Source: Proteobacteria bacterium UBA6908 (GTDB lineage: Bacteria > Pseudomonadota > Gammaproteobacteria > Acidiferrobacterales > UBA6901). From it: DNA of 43,237 nucleotides. The DNA lies in assembly GCA_002451085.1 (NCBI GenBank), contig DKBE01000006.1, forward strand, positions 1 through 43,237, read 5' to 3'. Shown one piece after another: positions 12,797 through 23,411 of this stretch; within the stretch, counting starts at the first letter, position 1; the number at the start of each line of letters is the position of its first letter. The position numbers were made by a program, and so were the translations under genes. The notes beneath the pieces are model-generated. The model ran no database searches and had not been told where the DNA came from. It was given only the letters and a program-made list of their open reading frames with translations.

Positions 12797-14008
12797 CTAC
12801 GGCGTGGAATCCTGAGCGGCTCCGGCATTAAGCATCGCCATTACACTCTCCGCCGCGCGAGTCGACGCATTGGCGCGCAACTGCCCTGCGAGTTCGCCGA
12901 AGGTGCGCAGCACTTCCCGTGCGTAAAGCGGCTTGGTCAAATAACGCTCTACTGCCCTGCCAAGATTCTCAGTGGTGGCTTGATGTTGCAAATACTCGGG
13001 AACCAAGTGGCGACCAGCCAGGTTATTGGGCATGGCATACAGTCGAATATGCGAAAAAGCGCGGACCAAATGATAGGTGATTGGCGATACCCGGTATGCC
13101 ACAACCATCAAGCGCCGTACCAGCAGCGCCTCGAGCGTAGCGGTACCGGAAGCCAGCAACACGACATCGGCTGCAGCCATGGCCTCACGTGAATGGCCGT
13201 GAAATCGAACGAGAGGAAGATCCCATGCCTGATGCCGTTTAATGGCTTCCTCAAACATCAGACGTGTCCGCCGATTGACGAATGGCGCGACAAACTGGAT
13301 ATCCGGATGCCGTTGATGAAGCCACAATGCGGTTTCGACAAACACATCAGACAGTGCCCTGAGTTCACTGGCTCGACTACCCGGCAATAAAGCCACGGTT
13401 TTACGGTCGGGATCCAGTTTCAGTCGGTCTCGATGTGGACGCGGATCATCATCACCCTTGATTTCGTCTGCCAACGGATGTCCGACGTATGTCGCTTCCA
13501 CGCCATGGCGGGCATAAAAGCCAGCTTCGAACGGGAACAGCACGAGAATACGATCCACGGCACGACGAATTTTGTGTACACGCCAGGTGCGCCAAGCCCA
13601 GATCTGGGGACTGACATAATGAACCGAGGGTATACCGGATTTACGCAGCTTCTCCTCAAGACCCAGATTGAACCCAGGAGAATCAACGCCAATAAATACA
13701 TCCGGTGGATCTTTTCGAAAGTGCCGGATCAAGTGCTGTCGGATTCCACGCAACTCAAAATAACGGCCAAGGATCTCGGTGAGCCCGAGCACCGAGAGTC
13801 GTTCCATGGGAAACAGGCTGCGACAGCCGGCGGCCAGCATTTCAGGACCACCGATACCTTCAAACTGAATGTTGGGGTTGAGTCGAAGCAGGGATCGCAT
13901 CAGTCGCGCGCCCAGCAAATCGCCCGATATTTCACCGGCTACGATACCGATGCGGATCGGTCGCTGTGCAGGGAAATGACTTGCATCTTTTTCGATGCGA
14001 TTAATCAC
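12797..14008 (-). CDS. lpxB: Lipid A disaccharide synthase
   Basis: LpxB joins lipid X and UDP-2,3-diacylglucosamine into the lipid A disaccharide at the inner face of the inner membrane (glycosyltransferase family 19). The 403-residue product has RIGIVAGEISGDLLGARLM, FEGIGGPEMLAAGCRSLFPM, VFIGVDSPGFNLGLEEKLR, HYVSPQIWAWR, FPFEAGFYARHGVEATYVGH, LLPGSRASELRAL and a C-terminal LVPEYLQ. The start is GTG at 14008, with a G-rich ribosome binding site (GGATGAGG) just upstream; it is 21 bases after lpxA. The N-terminal stretch before RIGIVAG is about 20 residues, slightly long, so a later start cannot be excluded. Confidence 0.95.
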   Translation of the reverse strand: MINRIEKDASHFPAQRPIRIGIVAGEISGDLLGARLMRSLLRLNPNIQFEGIGGPEMLAAGCRSLFPMERLSVLGLTEILGRYFELRGIRQHLIRHFRKDPPDVFIGVDSPGFNLGLEEKLRKSGIPSVHYVSPQIWAWRTWRVHKIRRAVDRILVLFPFEAGFYARHGVEATYVGHPLADEIKGDDDPRPHRDRLKLDPDRKTVALLPGSRASELRALSDVFVETALWLHQRHPDIQFVAPFVNRRTRLMFEEAIKRHQAWDLPLVRFHGHSREAMAAADVVLLASGTATLEALLVRRLMVVAYRVSPITYHLVRAFSHIRLYAMPNNLAGRHLVPEYLQHQATTENLGRAVERYLTKPLYAREVLRTFGELAGQLRANASTRAAESVMAMLNAGAAQDSTP

Positions 14009-14029
14009 GCCTCATCCTGCGAGCACCAT

Positions 14030-14800
14030 TTAACGAATAATGCCGCGTTCTGCGGTGCGAATGAATTCACAGAATGAGGCAACCTCCGGGAATTGAGATG
14101 CGAGCGGAGCAATTTCATCCAGAGCAACTTCGATCGTCACACCTGGTCGGTACACGGATTTATAGGCATCCTTGAGAGCACGAATAGAATCCATCGTATG
14201 CCCACGCCGCTTGAGGCCACGCATATTCAGACCATACGGTTGCGCCGGATTCCCATAGGCCATAACAAAGGGCGGCACATCCTTGAGCGCCACAGCACCG
14301 ACGCCCAGCATGACCCCTTCTCCGATCTTGCAAAACTGGTGAATCCCGACAAATCCACCCAATACGGCTGCTTTACCGACTTCAACATGACCTGCCAGGG
14401 TCGCATTATTGGCAAAGATTACATGATCGCTGATCTGGCAATCGTGTGCTACATGCACGTAGGCCATGTACAATCCATCATGACCGATACGTGTAATACC
14501 GCCGCCACCCTCGGTCCCGCGACTCATGGTGACACATTCACGGATGACATTACGGTCACCAATTTCCAGTCGTGTTCGTTCTCCTCGATACTTCAGATCC
14601 TGAGGCGCCTCACCTATGGAGGCAAACTGGTATATTTTATTTCCCTCTCCGATGCGAGTGGGTCCATTAATCACAACATGTGGACCAATCCAGGTGTTGT
14701 TACCAATTTCAACATCGGCGCCAATGATCGAAAAGGGACCGACGTGAACACCGCTGCCCAGCCTGGCGCCCGGATCGATAATGGCATGCGGGTGAATCAC
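14030..14800 (-). CDS. lpxA: UDP-N-acetylglucosamine O-acyltransferase
   Basis: LpxA catalyses the first step of lipid A synthesis, transferring a 3-hydroxyacyl chain from ACP to UDP-GlcNAc. The 256-residue product is a left-handed beta helix of hexapeptide repeats (IIDPGARLGSGVHVGPFSII onward), with the catalytic His in YVHVAHDCQISDHV and the GGFVGIHQFCKIGEG segment, then a helical C-terminal domain with GLNMRGLKRRG. The start is GTG at 14800, directly after the fabZ TAA with no spacer. Order fabZ-lpxA-lpxB is conserved in gammaproteobacteria. Confidence 0.96.
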   Translation of the reverse strand: MIHPHAIIDPGARLGSGVHVGPFSIIGADVEIGNNTWIGPHVVINGPTRIGEGNKIYQFASIGEAPQDLKYRGERTRLEIGDRNVIRECVTMSRGTEGGGGITRIGHDGLYMAYVHVAHDCQISDHVIFANNATLAGHVEVGKAAVLGGFVGIHQFCKIGEGVMLGVGAVALKDVPPFVMAYGNPAQPYGLNMRGLKRRGHTMDSIRALKDAYKSVYRPGVTIEVALDEIAPLASQFPEVASFCEFIRTAERGIIR

Positions 14801-15247
14801 TTATTCAAATTCCCGATAGGCGCACATGAGCTCTGCACTGCACGCCAGTTCCGCTCCGACATAAGCGCTGCCTTCGTACATCCAGATCCCGCGGATCTTG
14901 CGTGTAAGCTTCACCTCGAAACGCAGCTGATCACCAGGTTCAACCTGGCGCTTGAAACGCGCCTTGTCGATACCCACGAAGAGAAAAATGCCCTTGTCAT
15001 TCGGCATGTGTTCTTCAGAAGCATATGACAACAACCCGCAGGCCTGTGCCATGGCTTCGATCACCAGCACACCGGGCATCACCGGACGATGGGGGAAATG
15101 CCCAGGGAAGAATGGTTCGTTGATCGTGACGTTCTTGATTGCCGTGAGCGTTTCGTTTGGCCTGTAATCGAGCACTCGATCAATCAGCAAGAAGGGGTAA
15201 CGATGAGGCAATATCTGCATCACCTTGTGGATATCAAGACTCTTCAC
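14801..15247 (-). CDS. fabZ: 3-hydroxyacyl-ACP dehydratase FabZ
   Basis: FabZ dehydrates 3-hydroxyacyl-ACP in fatty acid elongation and competes with LpxA and LpxD for the same substrate pool. I chose GTG 15247 (148 residues): it has a strong ribosome binding site (GGGGAGGAA ending a few bases upstream) and gives the usual N-terminus [20 protein letters not shown]. The catalytic His and Glu lie in [20 protein letters not shown]. The first 14 bases overlap the end of lpxD. A longer frame to 15337 is only the shadow of lpxD. Confidence 0.95.
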   Translation of the reverse strand: MKSLDIHKVMQILPHRYPFLLIDRVLDYRPNETLTAIKNVTINEPFFPGHFPHRPVMPGVLVIEAMAQACGLLSYASEEHMPNDKGIFLFVGIDKARFKRQVEPGDQLRFEVKLTRKIRGIWMYEGSAYVGAELACSAELMCAYREFE

Positions 15248-16280
15248 TGGTTCCTCCCCGGGAACGTTCTGTAATCTTCTTTTCCAGGGCCCTGAGGCGC
15301 CTGGCCATGTCATCCAGCTGCCGCATTCGTACGGCATTCTTCAGCCAGCGTTGGTACGTCTCCAGCGGTGTCCCGGAGGAATACGTCCCCGGCTGGCGAA
15401 TTGTATGCGAAACCACAGTGGCACCGGTAACGTGGACATCGTCGGTAATTTCGATGTGTCCCACTATGCCGACCTGACCGGCGATGGTGCAGCGCTTTCC
15501 GATCCGCGTACTGCCGGCAATCCCGACACAGGCGGCAATCGCCGTGTCTTCACCGATTTCGACATTGTGGGCAATCTGTATCAGGTTATCGAGCTTGACG
15601 CCACGACCAAGCGTCGTATCACCCAGGGCGCCGCGATCGATAGTGGTATTGGCGCCAATCTCGACATCATCACCCACGATGACCCGTCCCAATTGTGGTG
15701 TTTTTTCCCAATGCTGTCCGTCCTTGGCGTACCCGAAGCCATCACTTCCGACGACCACGCCGGGATGCAAAATGCAGCGGTCGCCAATGACGCAGCGATG
15801 CTCCACGGTCACTCGTGGGTGCAACAGGCAATCTGCACCGAGGCTGACATCGCGCCCGATATAACTAGCGGGTCCGATATATGAGTTGGCACCAACGACG
15901 GCGCCCCGTTCAACCACTACATGAGCGCCGATCGATGCCGTTGGATGGACAGTTGCACCTGGGTCAACAATGGCCGTGGGGTGGCAGCCAGGCGCCGCCA
16001 CATCATTCGGATGCAGGAGTATCGCCGCCCGTGTGTAGGTCAGGCGAGGATTACTACTGATCAGCACATTCCCGGTGAATCGGTCTTCATATTGCTGGCT
16101 AAGGACCACCACTCCAGCACGACAAGCAGACAGCTGATCTAGATAGGATTCATTGGCAACAAACACCAAAGAATCTGGTCCGGCAGTGTCCATTCCGGAT
16201 ACGTGGTCCACCTGCCAGGCTGGATCGCCACGCAACACGGCCTGACAACGTTCAGCCAGCTCCGCCAATGTTCTTCGCAT
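15234..16280 (-). CDS. lpxD: UDP-3-O-(3-hydroxyacyl)glucosamine N-acyltransferase
   Basis: LpxD adds the second acyl chain in lipid A synthesis. The 348-residue product has an N-terminal uridine-binding domain ([19 protein letters not shown]), then a hexapeptide-repeat beta helix from about residue 100 to 300, with [15 protein letters not shown], the catalytic His in [19 protein letters not shown] and [20 protein letters not shown], and a C-terminal helix ([19 protein letters not shown]) thought to bind ACP. It lies eight bases after skp and overlaps fabZ by 14. Confidence 0.96.
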   Translation of the reverse strand: MRRTLAELAERCQAVLRGDPAWQVDHVSGMDTAGPDSLVFVANESYLDQLSACRAGVVVLSQQYEDRFTGNVLISSNPRLTYTRAAILLHPNDVAAPGCHPTAIVDPGATVHPTASIGAHVVVERGAVVGANSYIGPASYIGRDVSLGADCLLHPRVTVEHRCVIGDRCILHPGVVVGSDGFGYAKDGQHWEKTPQLGRVIVGDDVEIGANTTIDRGALGDTTLGRGVKLDNLIQIAHNVEIGEDTAIAACVGIAGSTRIGKRCTIAGQVGIVGHIEITDDVHVTGATVVSHTIRQPGTYSSGTPLETYQRWLKNAVRMRQLDDMARRLRALEKKITERSRGGTSEES

Positions 16281-16288
16281 CAGTCGTC

Positions 16289-16816
16289 CTATGGCTTGCC
16301 GAGGCGCTTCAGTATTTTTTCGGTAATATCGACAGCATCTCCGGCATACAACACACCTTCGTGCATAATCAGGTCGTATTTTTCCTGACGTGCCAGATCG
16401 ACAATGGCCTTGCGCACTATCTGTTGCAGTGCTGCCAGCTCCTCATTTCGTCGTTGATTGTAATCTTCACGAAACTCCTGGGTGGCGCGCTTGAGCTCGC
16501 GCTTGAGCGTCAGAAGCTCGCGCTCACGACTTGAGCGTTCCCGTTCCTTGAGAGTCGACGGGGATTTCTGAAGCTCGTCATTCAGCACACGGATCCGACC
16601 CTGAAGCTGAACCAGCTCTTTATCTCTTGGCCCGAATTCTGCCTCAAGTTTCTTGAGCGCTTCGATCCCTTGCGGCGCTTCTTCAATTACCTTGACGGTA
16701 TTGACATAGCCGATCTTGAACTCGGCCGACCAAGCCATCACTGGGTACTGTGCAACCAATACCAATAGTATGGAACCCAGCAATAAGAAGGTCCGGTCTG
16801 TTCTATGCCTGATCAC
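16289..16816 (-). CDS. skp: Periplasmic chaperone Skp/OmpH
   Basis: Skp is a periplasmic trimeric chaperone that carries unfolded outer-membrane proteins to the Bam complex. The 175-residue product has a signal peptide (about residues 1-31, hydrophobic LLLGSILLVLVAQ, likely cut after AWSA), then FKIGYVNTVKVIEEAPQGIE and a long charged coiled coil (about residues 60-140, ERSSRERELLTLKRELKRA), ending with YDLIMHEGVLYAGDAVDITE. The start is GTG at 16816. It sits between bamA and lpxD, the standard position. Confidence 0.93.
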   Translation of the reverse strand: MIRHRTDRTFLLLGSILLVLVAQYPVMAWSAEFKIGYVNTVKVIEEAPQGIEALKKLEAEFGPRDKELVQLQGRIRVLNDELQKSPSTLKERERSSRERELLTLKRELKRATQEFREDYNQRRNEELAALQQIVRKAIVDLARQEKYDLIMHEGVLYAGDAVDITEKILKRLGKP

Positions 16817-16843
16817 GTGTCGCTCTGTTCCTGTTGGCGATTC

Positions 16844-19171
16844 CTATCGGAATGCCTGCCCCAGCGTAAACTGGACGCTCTCAGTTCTGTCGCCTGGCTG
16901 CGCATTCAGCGGGAAGGCATAACTGATGCTCAGCGGTCCGATGGGCGAGAACCAGTTAAAGCCTAAACCCGCGCTATAGCGTAATTCACCCAAATCTGTA
17001 TCCTGGCGGACACCGTTCTCCGTTCCGTACACCATACCGGCATCAACAAACAAGCTCAAGCGCATGGCCTTGTTATCGCTGGCGCCAGGAAACGGAAACA
17101 GTATTTCGGAGTTTGCCAAAATGCGCCGGTTGCCGCCGATCGGCAGGGTCTCGTCCGGCCCCCCGATGTCTTTCGGCCCCAAGGAACGCGCCCGGTAACC
17201 ACGCACACTGCTGCTGCCACCGGCATAGAAGTTCTTATAGAACGGCATGTCCGGCGTACTGCCGTAACCATCACCATAGTCAAAACTGCCCTTGAGCTTG
17301 AAGGTAAGGGATTTCGACAACGGCACATAGGCAGTACTGGTCCAGCTCAAACGGTAGTACTGAAGGTCACTGCCCGGTATTGATGCTTCCAGGGAAAAGC
17401 GATGCTGGGTACCGCTGTTGGGGAATAACGGACTGTCCAGGGTGTCGCGTGCCCACCCCAAGTTCACCTTGATAGCGCCATTGGAACTGCCATATGTATC
17501 GATAAAATCCGTGGCGACTTTGGCTCCCCCGGTGGTCGGCACCTGGATATCCACATTTTCATATCCAAAACCTGCCGATAGAGTATGGGCTTCGCTGATC
17601 GGCAAACCAAACGTGATGCCAAACCCCTTCGTATCTGAAAAGTAAGCGGCCGCGTTCGCCTGACTGGCGTCGGTGTTGCTTGAATACAGGCTGAGCGTGC
17701 GGCTGATTCCCTCGGCCGTATAGTAAGGCTCAACAAAATTCAGGTTGGCGTGATGGTTTACCTTGCTGGTATCGATATTGAACTGCATCTCATTACCGGT
17801 ACCCAGGAAATTCTTGAAGGCCACACTGGCATTGATGAGCGCACCATCCAGATCGGAATAACCGACACCGAATGAGAAGGTATTGACCATTCGCTCCTTG
17901 ACGGTCACCTGGATGTCGACCTGATCGGGTGAGCCCGGTACCGCGGGCGTTTCAAGATTCACATCTTCAAAGAATCCAAGACGCAGAATGCGCTCGCGCG
18001 AGCGTTTGATCTTTTCGGTCGAATACCAGGCTCCTTCCATCTGGCGCATCTCACGCCGCAGGACTTCGTCGTTCGTACTGAGATTTCCGACGAAATTGAC
18101 TCGCCGGACGTACACACGCTGACCCGGGTCCACAAAGAAGGTGAATGCTACGGTGCCTTTTTCCCGATCAATCTCCGGAACCGGGTTGACGTTGGCAAAG
18201 GCATAGCCGTCATTACCGAGGCGATCGCTAATGCGTTTACTGCTCTCGGTCACTTCCTGTCTGGAAAAAACATTCCCGGGCGTAATATATATGAGCTTCC
18301 GCAATTCTGATTCGGGTGCAATCAGCCGTCCGGCCAGCTTCACATCCGTTACCGTGAACTGCCGGCCTTCAACAATGCTCAAGGTGACGGTGATGTCCTG
18401 GCGATCGGGAGTAATGGCCACCTGGGTCGACTCAATGGCAAAATCCAGGTAACCCTGGTTCTGATAAAAACTGCGCAGACTCTCCAGATCCGCCGCCAGC
18501 TGTTGCTTGGAATACTGGTCAGCTTTTGTATAAAAACTGAACAAGGTCGGCGTCGACAGCTTGAACGTGTCCAGCAATTTCTGATCGGGGAATACCTTGT
18601 TGCCGATAATCGTAATCGATCTGATTTTGGCAACCTCACCTTCATTGATATCAATGCGAATTGACACGCGATTGCGCTCGAGCGGCTTCACGGTGGTCTT
18701 GACCGTCATGCCGTAGCGACCACGGCCGAAATACTGACGCTTCAGCTCCTGTTCGGTTTTATCAAGCAATGAGCTGTTGTAAACACGGCCTTCCGCCAGA
18801 CCAACATCCTTGAGGCCCTGCTTGATCGCCTTGTCTTCAATTTCCTTGGCGCCGTGGATTTCAATGCTGTCGATGGATGGGCGCTCGACGACATTGACGA
18901 CCAGCACATCACCACTGCGCTCCAGCCGGACATCCTCAAAGAACCCCGTTTTAAACAGCGCCTGAATGGCCTCCCTCGCATTCACGTCTGTCAGGGTATC
19001 GCCAACCTTGACCGGGAGATAATTGAAAACGGTACCAGGCGCAATACGCTGCAATCCCTCGACACGGATGTCTTTGACGAGGAAATTCTCAATCGCATGC
19101 GCCAATACAGATGGGCCGAGCCACGCCATCACCAACAGTATCGAATGTTTCAGGGACAGATTTCGCGACAT
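16844..19171 (-). CDS. bamA: Outer membrane protein assembly factor BamA
   Basis: BamA is the Omp85-family barrel that inserts beta-barrel proteins into the outer membrane. The 775-residue product has a signal peptide ending near VLAHA, POTRA domains from FLVKDIRVEGLQRIAPGTV to about residue 425 (five expected), and a C-terminal 16-stranded barrel containing the conserved loop-6 motif in GGSSSVRGYRARSLGP and WFSPIGPLSISYAFPL. The protein ends QFTLGQAFR, with an Arg after the terminal Phe that usually closes the beta signal. It follows rseP by 15 bases. Confidence 0.97.
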   Translation of the reverse strand: MSRNLSLKHSILLVMAWLGPSVLAHAIENFLVKDIRVEGLQRIAPGTVFNYLPVKVGDTLTDVNAREAIQALFKTGFFEDVRLERSGDVLVVNVVERPSIDSIEIHGAKEIEDKAIKQGLKDVGLAEGRVYNSSLLDKTEQELKRQYFGRGRYGMTVKTTVKPLERNRVSIRIDINEGEVAKIRSITIIGNKVFPDQKLLDTFKLSTPTLFSFYTKADQYSKQQLAADLESLRSFYQNQGYLDFAIESTQVAITPDRQDITVTLSIVEGRQFTVTDVKLAGRLIAPESELRKLIYITPGNVFSRQEVTESSKRISDRLGNDGYAFANVNPVPEIDREKGTVAFTFFVDPGQRVYVRRVNFVGNLSTNDEVLRREMRQMEGAWYSTEKIKRSRERILRLGFFEDVNLETPAVPGSPDQVDIQVTVKERMVNTFSFGVGYSDLDGALINASVAFKNFLGTGNEMQFNIDTSKVNHHANLNFVEPYYTAEGISRTLSLYSSNTDASQANAAAYFSDTKGFGITFGLPISEAHTLSAGFGYENVDIQVPTTGGAKVATDFIDTYGSSNGAIKVNLGWARDTLDSPLFPNSGTQHRFSLEASIPGSDLQYYRLSWTSTAYVPLSKSLTFKLKGSFDYGDGYGSTPDMPFYKNFYAGGSSSVRGYRARSLGPKDIGGPDETLPIGGNRRILANSEILFPFPGASDNKAMRLSLFVDAGMVYGTENGVRQDTDLGELRYSAGLGFNWFSPIGPLSISYAFPLNAQPGDRTESVQFTLGQAFR

Positions 19172-19186
19172 TTGCTTGATATTTTT

Positions 19187-20551
19187 TTAATGTAATAGGC
19201 GCACAATGTCATTGTAAAATGCCAATGCCATCAGCATAAACAACAGAACAATTCCTACTTGTTGACCCCAGTAGAGGGCACGCTCGGAAAGTGAACGGCC
19301 GATGACAGCTTCCACCGTATAAAAAAGCAGATGCCCGCCGTCCAGCACCGGCACGGGCAACAGGTTTAACACCCCCAGGCTCACGCTCACGACGGCAAGA
19401 AACAGCACAAAACTGTCAATTCCGATCCGTGCCGAGGCACCGGCATACTGCGCGATCGTCAGCGGGCCGCTGATGGTTTGAGTTGACACTTCCAGCTGAA
19501 GCATCTTACCCAGCATCTTGAGTGTCAACAGCGACATGCGCCAGGTGGTTTGAATCCCTTCCGCGATGGCGGTAGTCGGTGCATATCGGACGGAGACACG
19601 CATTTCGTCCGGGATGGCAGGCATACGCACCCCCGCTCCTATGCGGCCGATGCGCTTCCCGTCCTGCTCGACTGTCTGTGGAGCGAGCACGATTTCCTGT
19701 CGTCCGGAACCACGTTGAAGAATAAACCGCAGCGGTTCGCCGGGTCGGGAGCTGACAATCGCGACAAGATCCGACCACGTTCGCACAGCCTGTCCATTGA
19801 CGGAATGAATACGGTCGCCGACTTTCAGGCCGACCTTGGCGGCCGGTCCCTCGGCGTCTAGAAAACCAATAACCGGCAAGAGCTCTGGAAGCTGCGGGCT
19901 CAGGCCGATCAACCGTTCGACCATGCCGGCACCGACATCAGCCGGGCTGAGTGACGACAGATCAAGCGCGCGTTGTTGGCGCAGTCCATCACGGTCACGC
20001 ACCTCAAAATGCACGACGGCACGGTCGAGGGCCTTCTCGTACAGATACAGGCGTCGCTCATCCCAGCTTTGTACGGGCTGGGCATCAATGGTGAGAAACA
20101 GATCTCCCGGACGGAAACCACTGTGTTCGGCCAGTGATCCGTCTGCAACCCGGCCAACAACAGGACGAAGACCCTCGACACCGACAATGTTAATAGCGCT
20201 GTAAGCCGCTACGGCAAACAGGAAATTAAAGGCGGGCCCGGCCAATACAATCAACACACGCTTCCACACCGGCTGGCGGTTAAAGGCCCGTGGCAATTCG
20301 TCTGCCCGGACCTCGCCTTCGTGTTCATCCAGCATCTTCACGTAACCACCGAGCGGGATGGCGGCAACAGACCATTCCGTCTGGTCTTTCCCGAAGCGCC
20401 GTAGCCACAGTGGGCGGCCGAAACCCACTGAGAACCGCAGCACCTTCACTCCCAGGCGTTTCGCAACCCAGTAGTGGCCAAACTCATGAACTACCACGAG
20501 AACGCTGATGGCCACGATAAAAGCGAAGGCTGAATACAAGAATCCACTCAT
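19187..20551 (-). CDS. rseP: RIP zinc metalloprotease RseP
   Basis: RseP is an inner-membrane site-2 protease; in E. coli it cleaves the anti-sigma factor RseA in the sigma-E envelope stress pathway. The 454-residue product shows the first membrane span with the zinc motif [16 protein letters not shown], a periplasmic region with two PDZ-type domains ([20 protein letters not shown] about residue 130; [20 protein letters not shown] about residue 230), and the third ligand motif [17 protein letters not shown] near residue 395, then a last span. The start overlaps the dxr stop as ATGA. bamA, itself a sigma-E target in E. coli, follows. Confidence 0.96.
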   Translation of the reverse strand: MSGFLYSAFAFIVAISVLVVVHEFGHYWVAKRLGVKVLRFSVGFGRPLWLRRFGKDQTEWSVAAIPLGGYVKMLDEHEGEVRADELPRAFNRQPVWKRVLIVLAGPAFNFLFAVAAYSAINIVGVEGLRPVVGRVADGSLAEHSGFRPGDLFLTIDAQPVQSWDERRLYLYEKALDRAVVHFEVRDRDGLRQQRALDLSSLSPADVGAGMVERLIGLSPQLPELLPVIGFLDAEGPAAKVGLKVGDRIHSVNGQAVRTWSDLVAIVSSRPGEPLRFILQRGSGRQEIVLAPQTVEQDGKRIGRIGAGVRMPAIPDEMRVSVRYAPTTAIAEGIQTTWRMSLLTLKMLGKMLQLEVSTQTISGPLTIAQYAGASARIGIDSFVLFLAVVSVSLGVLNLLPVPVLDGGHLLFYTVEAVIGRSLSERALYWGQQVGIVLLFMLMALAFYNDIVRLLH

Positions 20552-21759
20552 GACATCTGGCTCCGGCGCCGCTCGCCCACTGTTACAATCAGTCGTTCTG
20601 CAGATTCTCTTGCCAAGGAATCGGCATGGAGTATCGCCTCCAGGGATGAATCACTGCTTGCAGGCAGTGTTTGCAGAGTCTGCTCGATGATTACCGCGAT
20701 ATTGGGAAAATGCAGCCGGTGGTCGAGAAAGGCGCTGACGGCCACTTCGTTCGCGGCGTTCAGTATGGCTGGCGCGGTTCCGCCAACACGAATGGCTGCA
20801 TTGGCCAGTTGCAGGCAGGGAAACCGGACCGGATCCGGCGCCTCAAAATCCAGGCGCGCGATGTCAAACAGATTCAACGCTGGCACTCCGGAATCGATCC
20901 GGTCTGGCCAGGCTAGTGCGTGGGCAATCGGGGTACGCATGTCCGGATTGCCAAGCTGGGCAAGCACGGATCCGTCGTGGTACTCCACCATGGAATGAAT
21001 GACACTCTGTGGATGAATCACGATCTGTACCTGCTCCGGGACCACATTGAACAAACGACAGGCCTCAATCAGCTCCAGGCCCTTGTTCATCAGCGTGGCC
21101 GAATCGACCGAGATTTTCTTGCCCATCTCCCAGCGCGGATGGGAAATGGCCTGCTCGGGAGTGACTCGAGACAACTCGCTGGTGGGTAAGGTGCGAAACG
21201 GTCCACCCGAACAGGTCAACAGAATTCGTCGAACGCCTGTCGGCGCCTCACCCGTGCGATAACCAGCCGGCATGCACTGAAAGATTGCATTGTGCTCACT
21301 GTCGATCGGAAGAATCACGGCACCGCTGGCACGGGCCTCCTCGATCAAAATATGACCGGACATGACCAGCGGTTCCTTGTTGGCCAGAAGCACACGCTTT
21401 CCGGCACGCACGGCCTCCAATACTGGCAACAGACCGGCCGCACCAACGATGGCAGCCATAACGGTATCGCTCGACGGATCGCGGGCAACAGTGAGGATTG
21501 CCTCCGGACCCGACTCCACACGAATGGAGGTTAAATGGGCGCGGGCCAACCGTTCTCTAAGATCAGCAGCGGCGACCGGGTCGCGCATCACCGCCACGTC
21601 CGGCTGGAAGCGCTGACACTGCTCAAACAGGCGCTCACTCTGGCTGTTGGCTGTCAGTGCTGTCACGCGAAACCGTTCAGGGTGGCGTGCCAGCACATCG
21701 AGCGTACTGGCACCGATGGAACCGGTGGAACCAAGAATCGTGACGCGTTGTACGTTCAT
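20548..21759 (-). CDS. dxr: 1-deoxy-D-xylulose 5-phosphate reductoisomerase
   Basis: Dxr makes 2-C-methyl-D-erythritol 4-phosphate in the non-mevalonate isoprenoid pathway, supplying UppS. The 403-residue product has the NADPH-binding [35 protein letters not shown], the metal-binding [46 protein letters not shown] and [21 protein letters not shown] chose ATG 21759 because it matches the family N-terminus; an in-frame GTG at 21777 overlaps the cdsA stop as GTGA and is a real alternative, adding six residues. Confidence 0.95.
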   Translation of the reverse strand: MNVQRVTILGSTGSIGASTLDVLARHPERFRVTALTANSQSERLFEQCQRFQPDVAVMRDPVAAADLRERLARAHLTSIRVESGPEAILTVARDPSSDTVMAAIVGAAGLLPVLEAVRAGKRVLLANKEPLVMSGHILIEEARASGAVILPIDSEHNAIFQCMPAGYRTGEAPTGVRRILLTCSGGPFRTLPTSELSRVTPEQAISHPRWEMGKKISVDSATLMNKGLELIEACRLFNVVPEQVQIVIHPQSVIHSMVEYHDGSVLAQLGNPDMRTPIAHALAWPDRIDSGVPALNLFDIARLDFEAPDPVRFPCLQLANAAIRVGGTAPAILNAANEVAVSAFLDHRLHFPNIAVIIEQTLQTLPASSDSSLEAILHADSLARESAERLIVTVGERRRSQMS

Positions 21760-21773
21760 CTTTGCACCAGCGA

Positions 21774-22601
21774 TCACGCGATTGTTCCCGTTACCTGCCA
21801 GATCAGCCAGGCCAATGCAAAGACTGGGGCTGCTGCGGTAAAGGCGTCAATGCGGTCGAGTATCCCGCCATGCCCTGGAATCAGCACACCACTGTCCTTG
21901 ACACCCGCGGCACGCTTGATTCGACTTTCAAATAGATCACCCAATACCGAGATGAACCCGGTTGCGAGCGACAACAGAATCCAAATAGCCATATCGACGG
22001 TGCGGAACTGCCAGCCGAGATAACCGGTCAGCACCGCCAGTATCAGGACGACTACCAGTCCACCGGCCACGCCTTCCCAGGTTTTTCCAGGACTGATGGT
22101 CGGCGCGAGTTTGTGACGGCCGAAACGGTGACCGGCAAAATAGGCTCCGGTATCCGCGCCCCAGACCAGAAACATCAGATACAACACCAACCATTCACCG
22201 TGTGGCAAACCGCGCAACGTCAGCGGCACAATCCAAGCCGGGAGCAATACCAGAAAGCCACCGATCCATTTTCCCGGCATGGAAGCCAGAAAGCCTGAGC
22301 GCGCATCCTCATAACTGATCAATTCAATCAGCGCCCAGATCCAGAAACTGACTGCCAATGCCAACAGCGGCCGTACCCAGACTGGGTCGTTCCACAGCAT
22401 TGCACCAGCCAGACCGAGGAGCGCGACGTAGACGAGGCGACCGAACTGTGTCTGAAACCCGGCCAGGCGGGTCCACTCCCAGCCAGCCAGTAATGTAAAA
22501 ACGCCAAGAAATATAGCCATGCCGTATAACGGCCAGCCGATCACTACCCATACGATCAAGGGAACCAACACCATCGAACTCAGGATGCGCAGCTTAAGCA
22601 T
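21774..22601 (-). CDS. cdsA: Phosphatidate cytidylyltransferase
   Basis: CdsA makes CDP-diacylglycerol from phosphatidic acid and CTP in the inner membrane. The 275-residue product is highly hydrophobic with about eight spans and carries the family signature near the C-terminus: [20 protein letters not shown] followed by [19 protein letters not shown] is also conserved. I chose ATG 22601 ([15 protein letters not shown]); the first eight bases overlap the end of uppS, and the longer frame to 22949 is a shadow of uppS. It lies between uppS and dxr as in Pseudomonas. Confidence 0.95.
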   Translation of the reverse strand: MLKLRILSSMVLVPLIVWVVIGWPLYGMAIFLGVFTLLAGWEWTRLAGFQTQFGRLVYVALLGLAGAMLWNDPVWVRPLLALAVSFWIWALIELISYEDARSGFLASMPGKWIGGFLVLLPAWIVPLTLRGLPHGEWLVLYLMFLVWGADTGAYFAGHRFGRHKLAPTISPGKTWEGVAGGLVVVLILAVLTGYLGWQFRTVDMAIWILLSLATGFISVLGDLFESRIKRAAGVKDSGVLIPGHGGILDRIDAFTAAAPVFALAWLIWQVTGTIA

Positions 22602-23394
22602 TCTGGCCTGCGGCCTTGCCGTCCCGCTGTGCCTCAACCTGCTCGCCGGTCTGACCAAAACGGCGCTGGCGACCAGCGAAGGACTGCAGTGCAAGATTAA
22701 ACTGCACGGCATCAAAGTCTGGCCACAAGACCGGTGTAAAATAGAGCTCGGTGTAAGCCAGTTGCCACAACAGGAAATTGGATATGCGCTGCTCGCCACC
22801 GGTACGGATGAACAGATCCGGCTCGGGCAGCCCGGCCATGCTGAGATGCGGTTCGAGTTGTTCCGGAGTGATGGTCGCCGGGTCAATTGACCCAGCCACG
22901 GCTTGTGTCGCCAGTTGTCGGCAGGCCTGGGCAATATCCCAGCGACCACCGTAATTGGCTGCGATCGTCAGCACCAGTCCGGTATTTGCAGCGGTGAGCG
23001 CCTCGCCTTCGCGGATGCGGGCAACAATCTTTGGGCCGAAGCGTTCGATATCGCCAATGACGGAAAATCGAACATTGTTGGCATGCAATTTCTTGACCTC
23101 TTTCTCCAACGTCGTGAGAAAGAGATCCAGAAGCAGGCTGACCTCTTTTTGTGGGCGCCGCCAGTTTTCACTGGAAAATGCAAACAGGGTGAGACAGGAG
23201 ATGCCGCGCTCGCCACAGGCCTGAACCATTTGTCGAACCGCATCGGCGCCCTTGCGGTGTCCGGCAACTCGAGGCAACCCGCGCTGTCGCGCCCAGCGGC
23301 CATTGCCGTCCATAATAATCGCCACGTGCCGAGGCAAATCACTGATTGGCGGCACGGCGCTCGTTGAGCTCACGACGTGGCGGGATTCGGTCAT
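22594..23394 (-). CDS. uppS: Undecaprenyl diphosphate synthase (cis-prenyltransferase)
   Basis: UppS builds the C55 lipid carrier used for peptidoglycan and O-antigen. The 266-residue product has the catalytic-Asp motif HVAIIMDGNGRWARQRGLPR, the following HRKGADAVR, FAFSSENWRRP, and the diphosphate-binding LFIRTGGEQRISNFLLWQLA with YTELYF. The ATG at 23394 is preferred over a TTG two codons upstream. It starts 17 bases after frr and overlaps cdsA by eight bases. Confidence 0.96.
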   Translation of the reverse strand: MTESRHVVSSTSAVPPISDLPRHVAIIMDGNGRWARQRGLPRVAGHRKGADAVRQMVQACGERGISCLTLFAFSSENWRRPQKEVSLLLDLFLTTLEKEVKKLHANNVRFSVIGDIERFGPKIVARIREGEALTAANTGLVLTIAANYGGRWDIAQACRQLATQAVAGSIDPATITPEQLEPHLSMAGLPEPDLFIRTGGEQRISNFLLWQLAYTELYFTPVLWPDFDAVQFNLALQSFAGRQRRFGQTGEQVEAQRDGKAAGQNA

Positions 23395-23411
23395 GGTCAA
23401 GGGCCTTGGCG

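Noticed and set aside
22602..22949. An N-terminal extension of cdsA
   Set aside because: It overlaps uppS in another frame and has none of the CdsA features.
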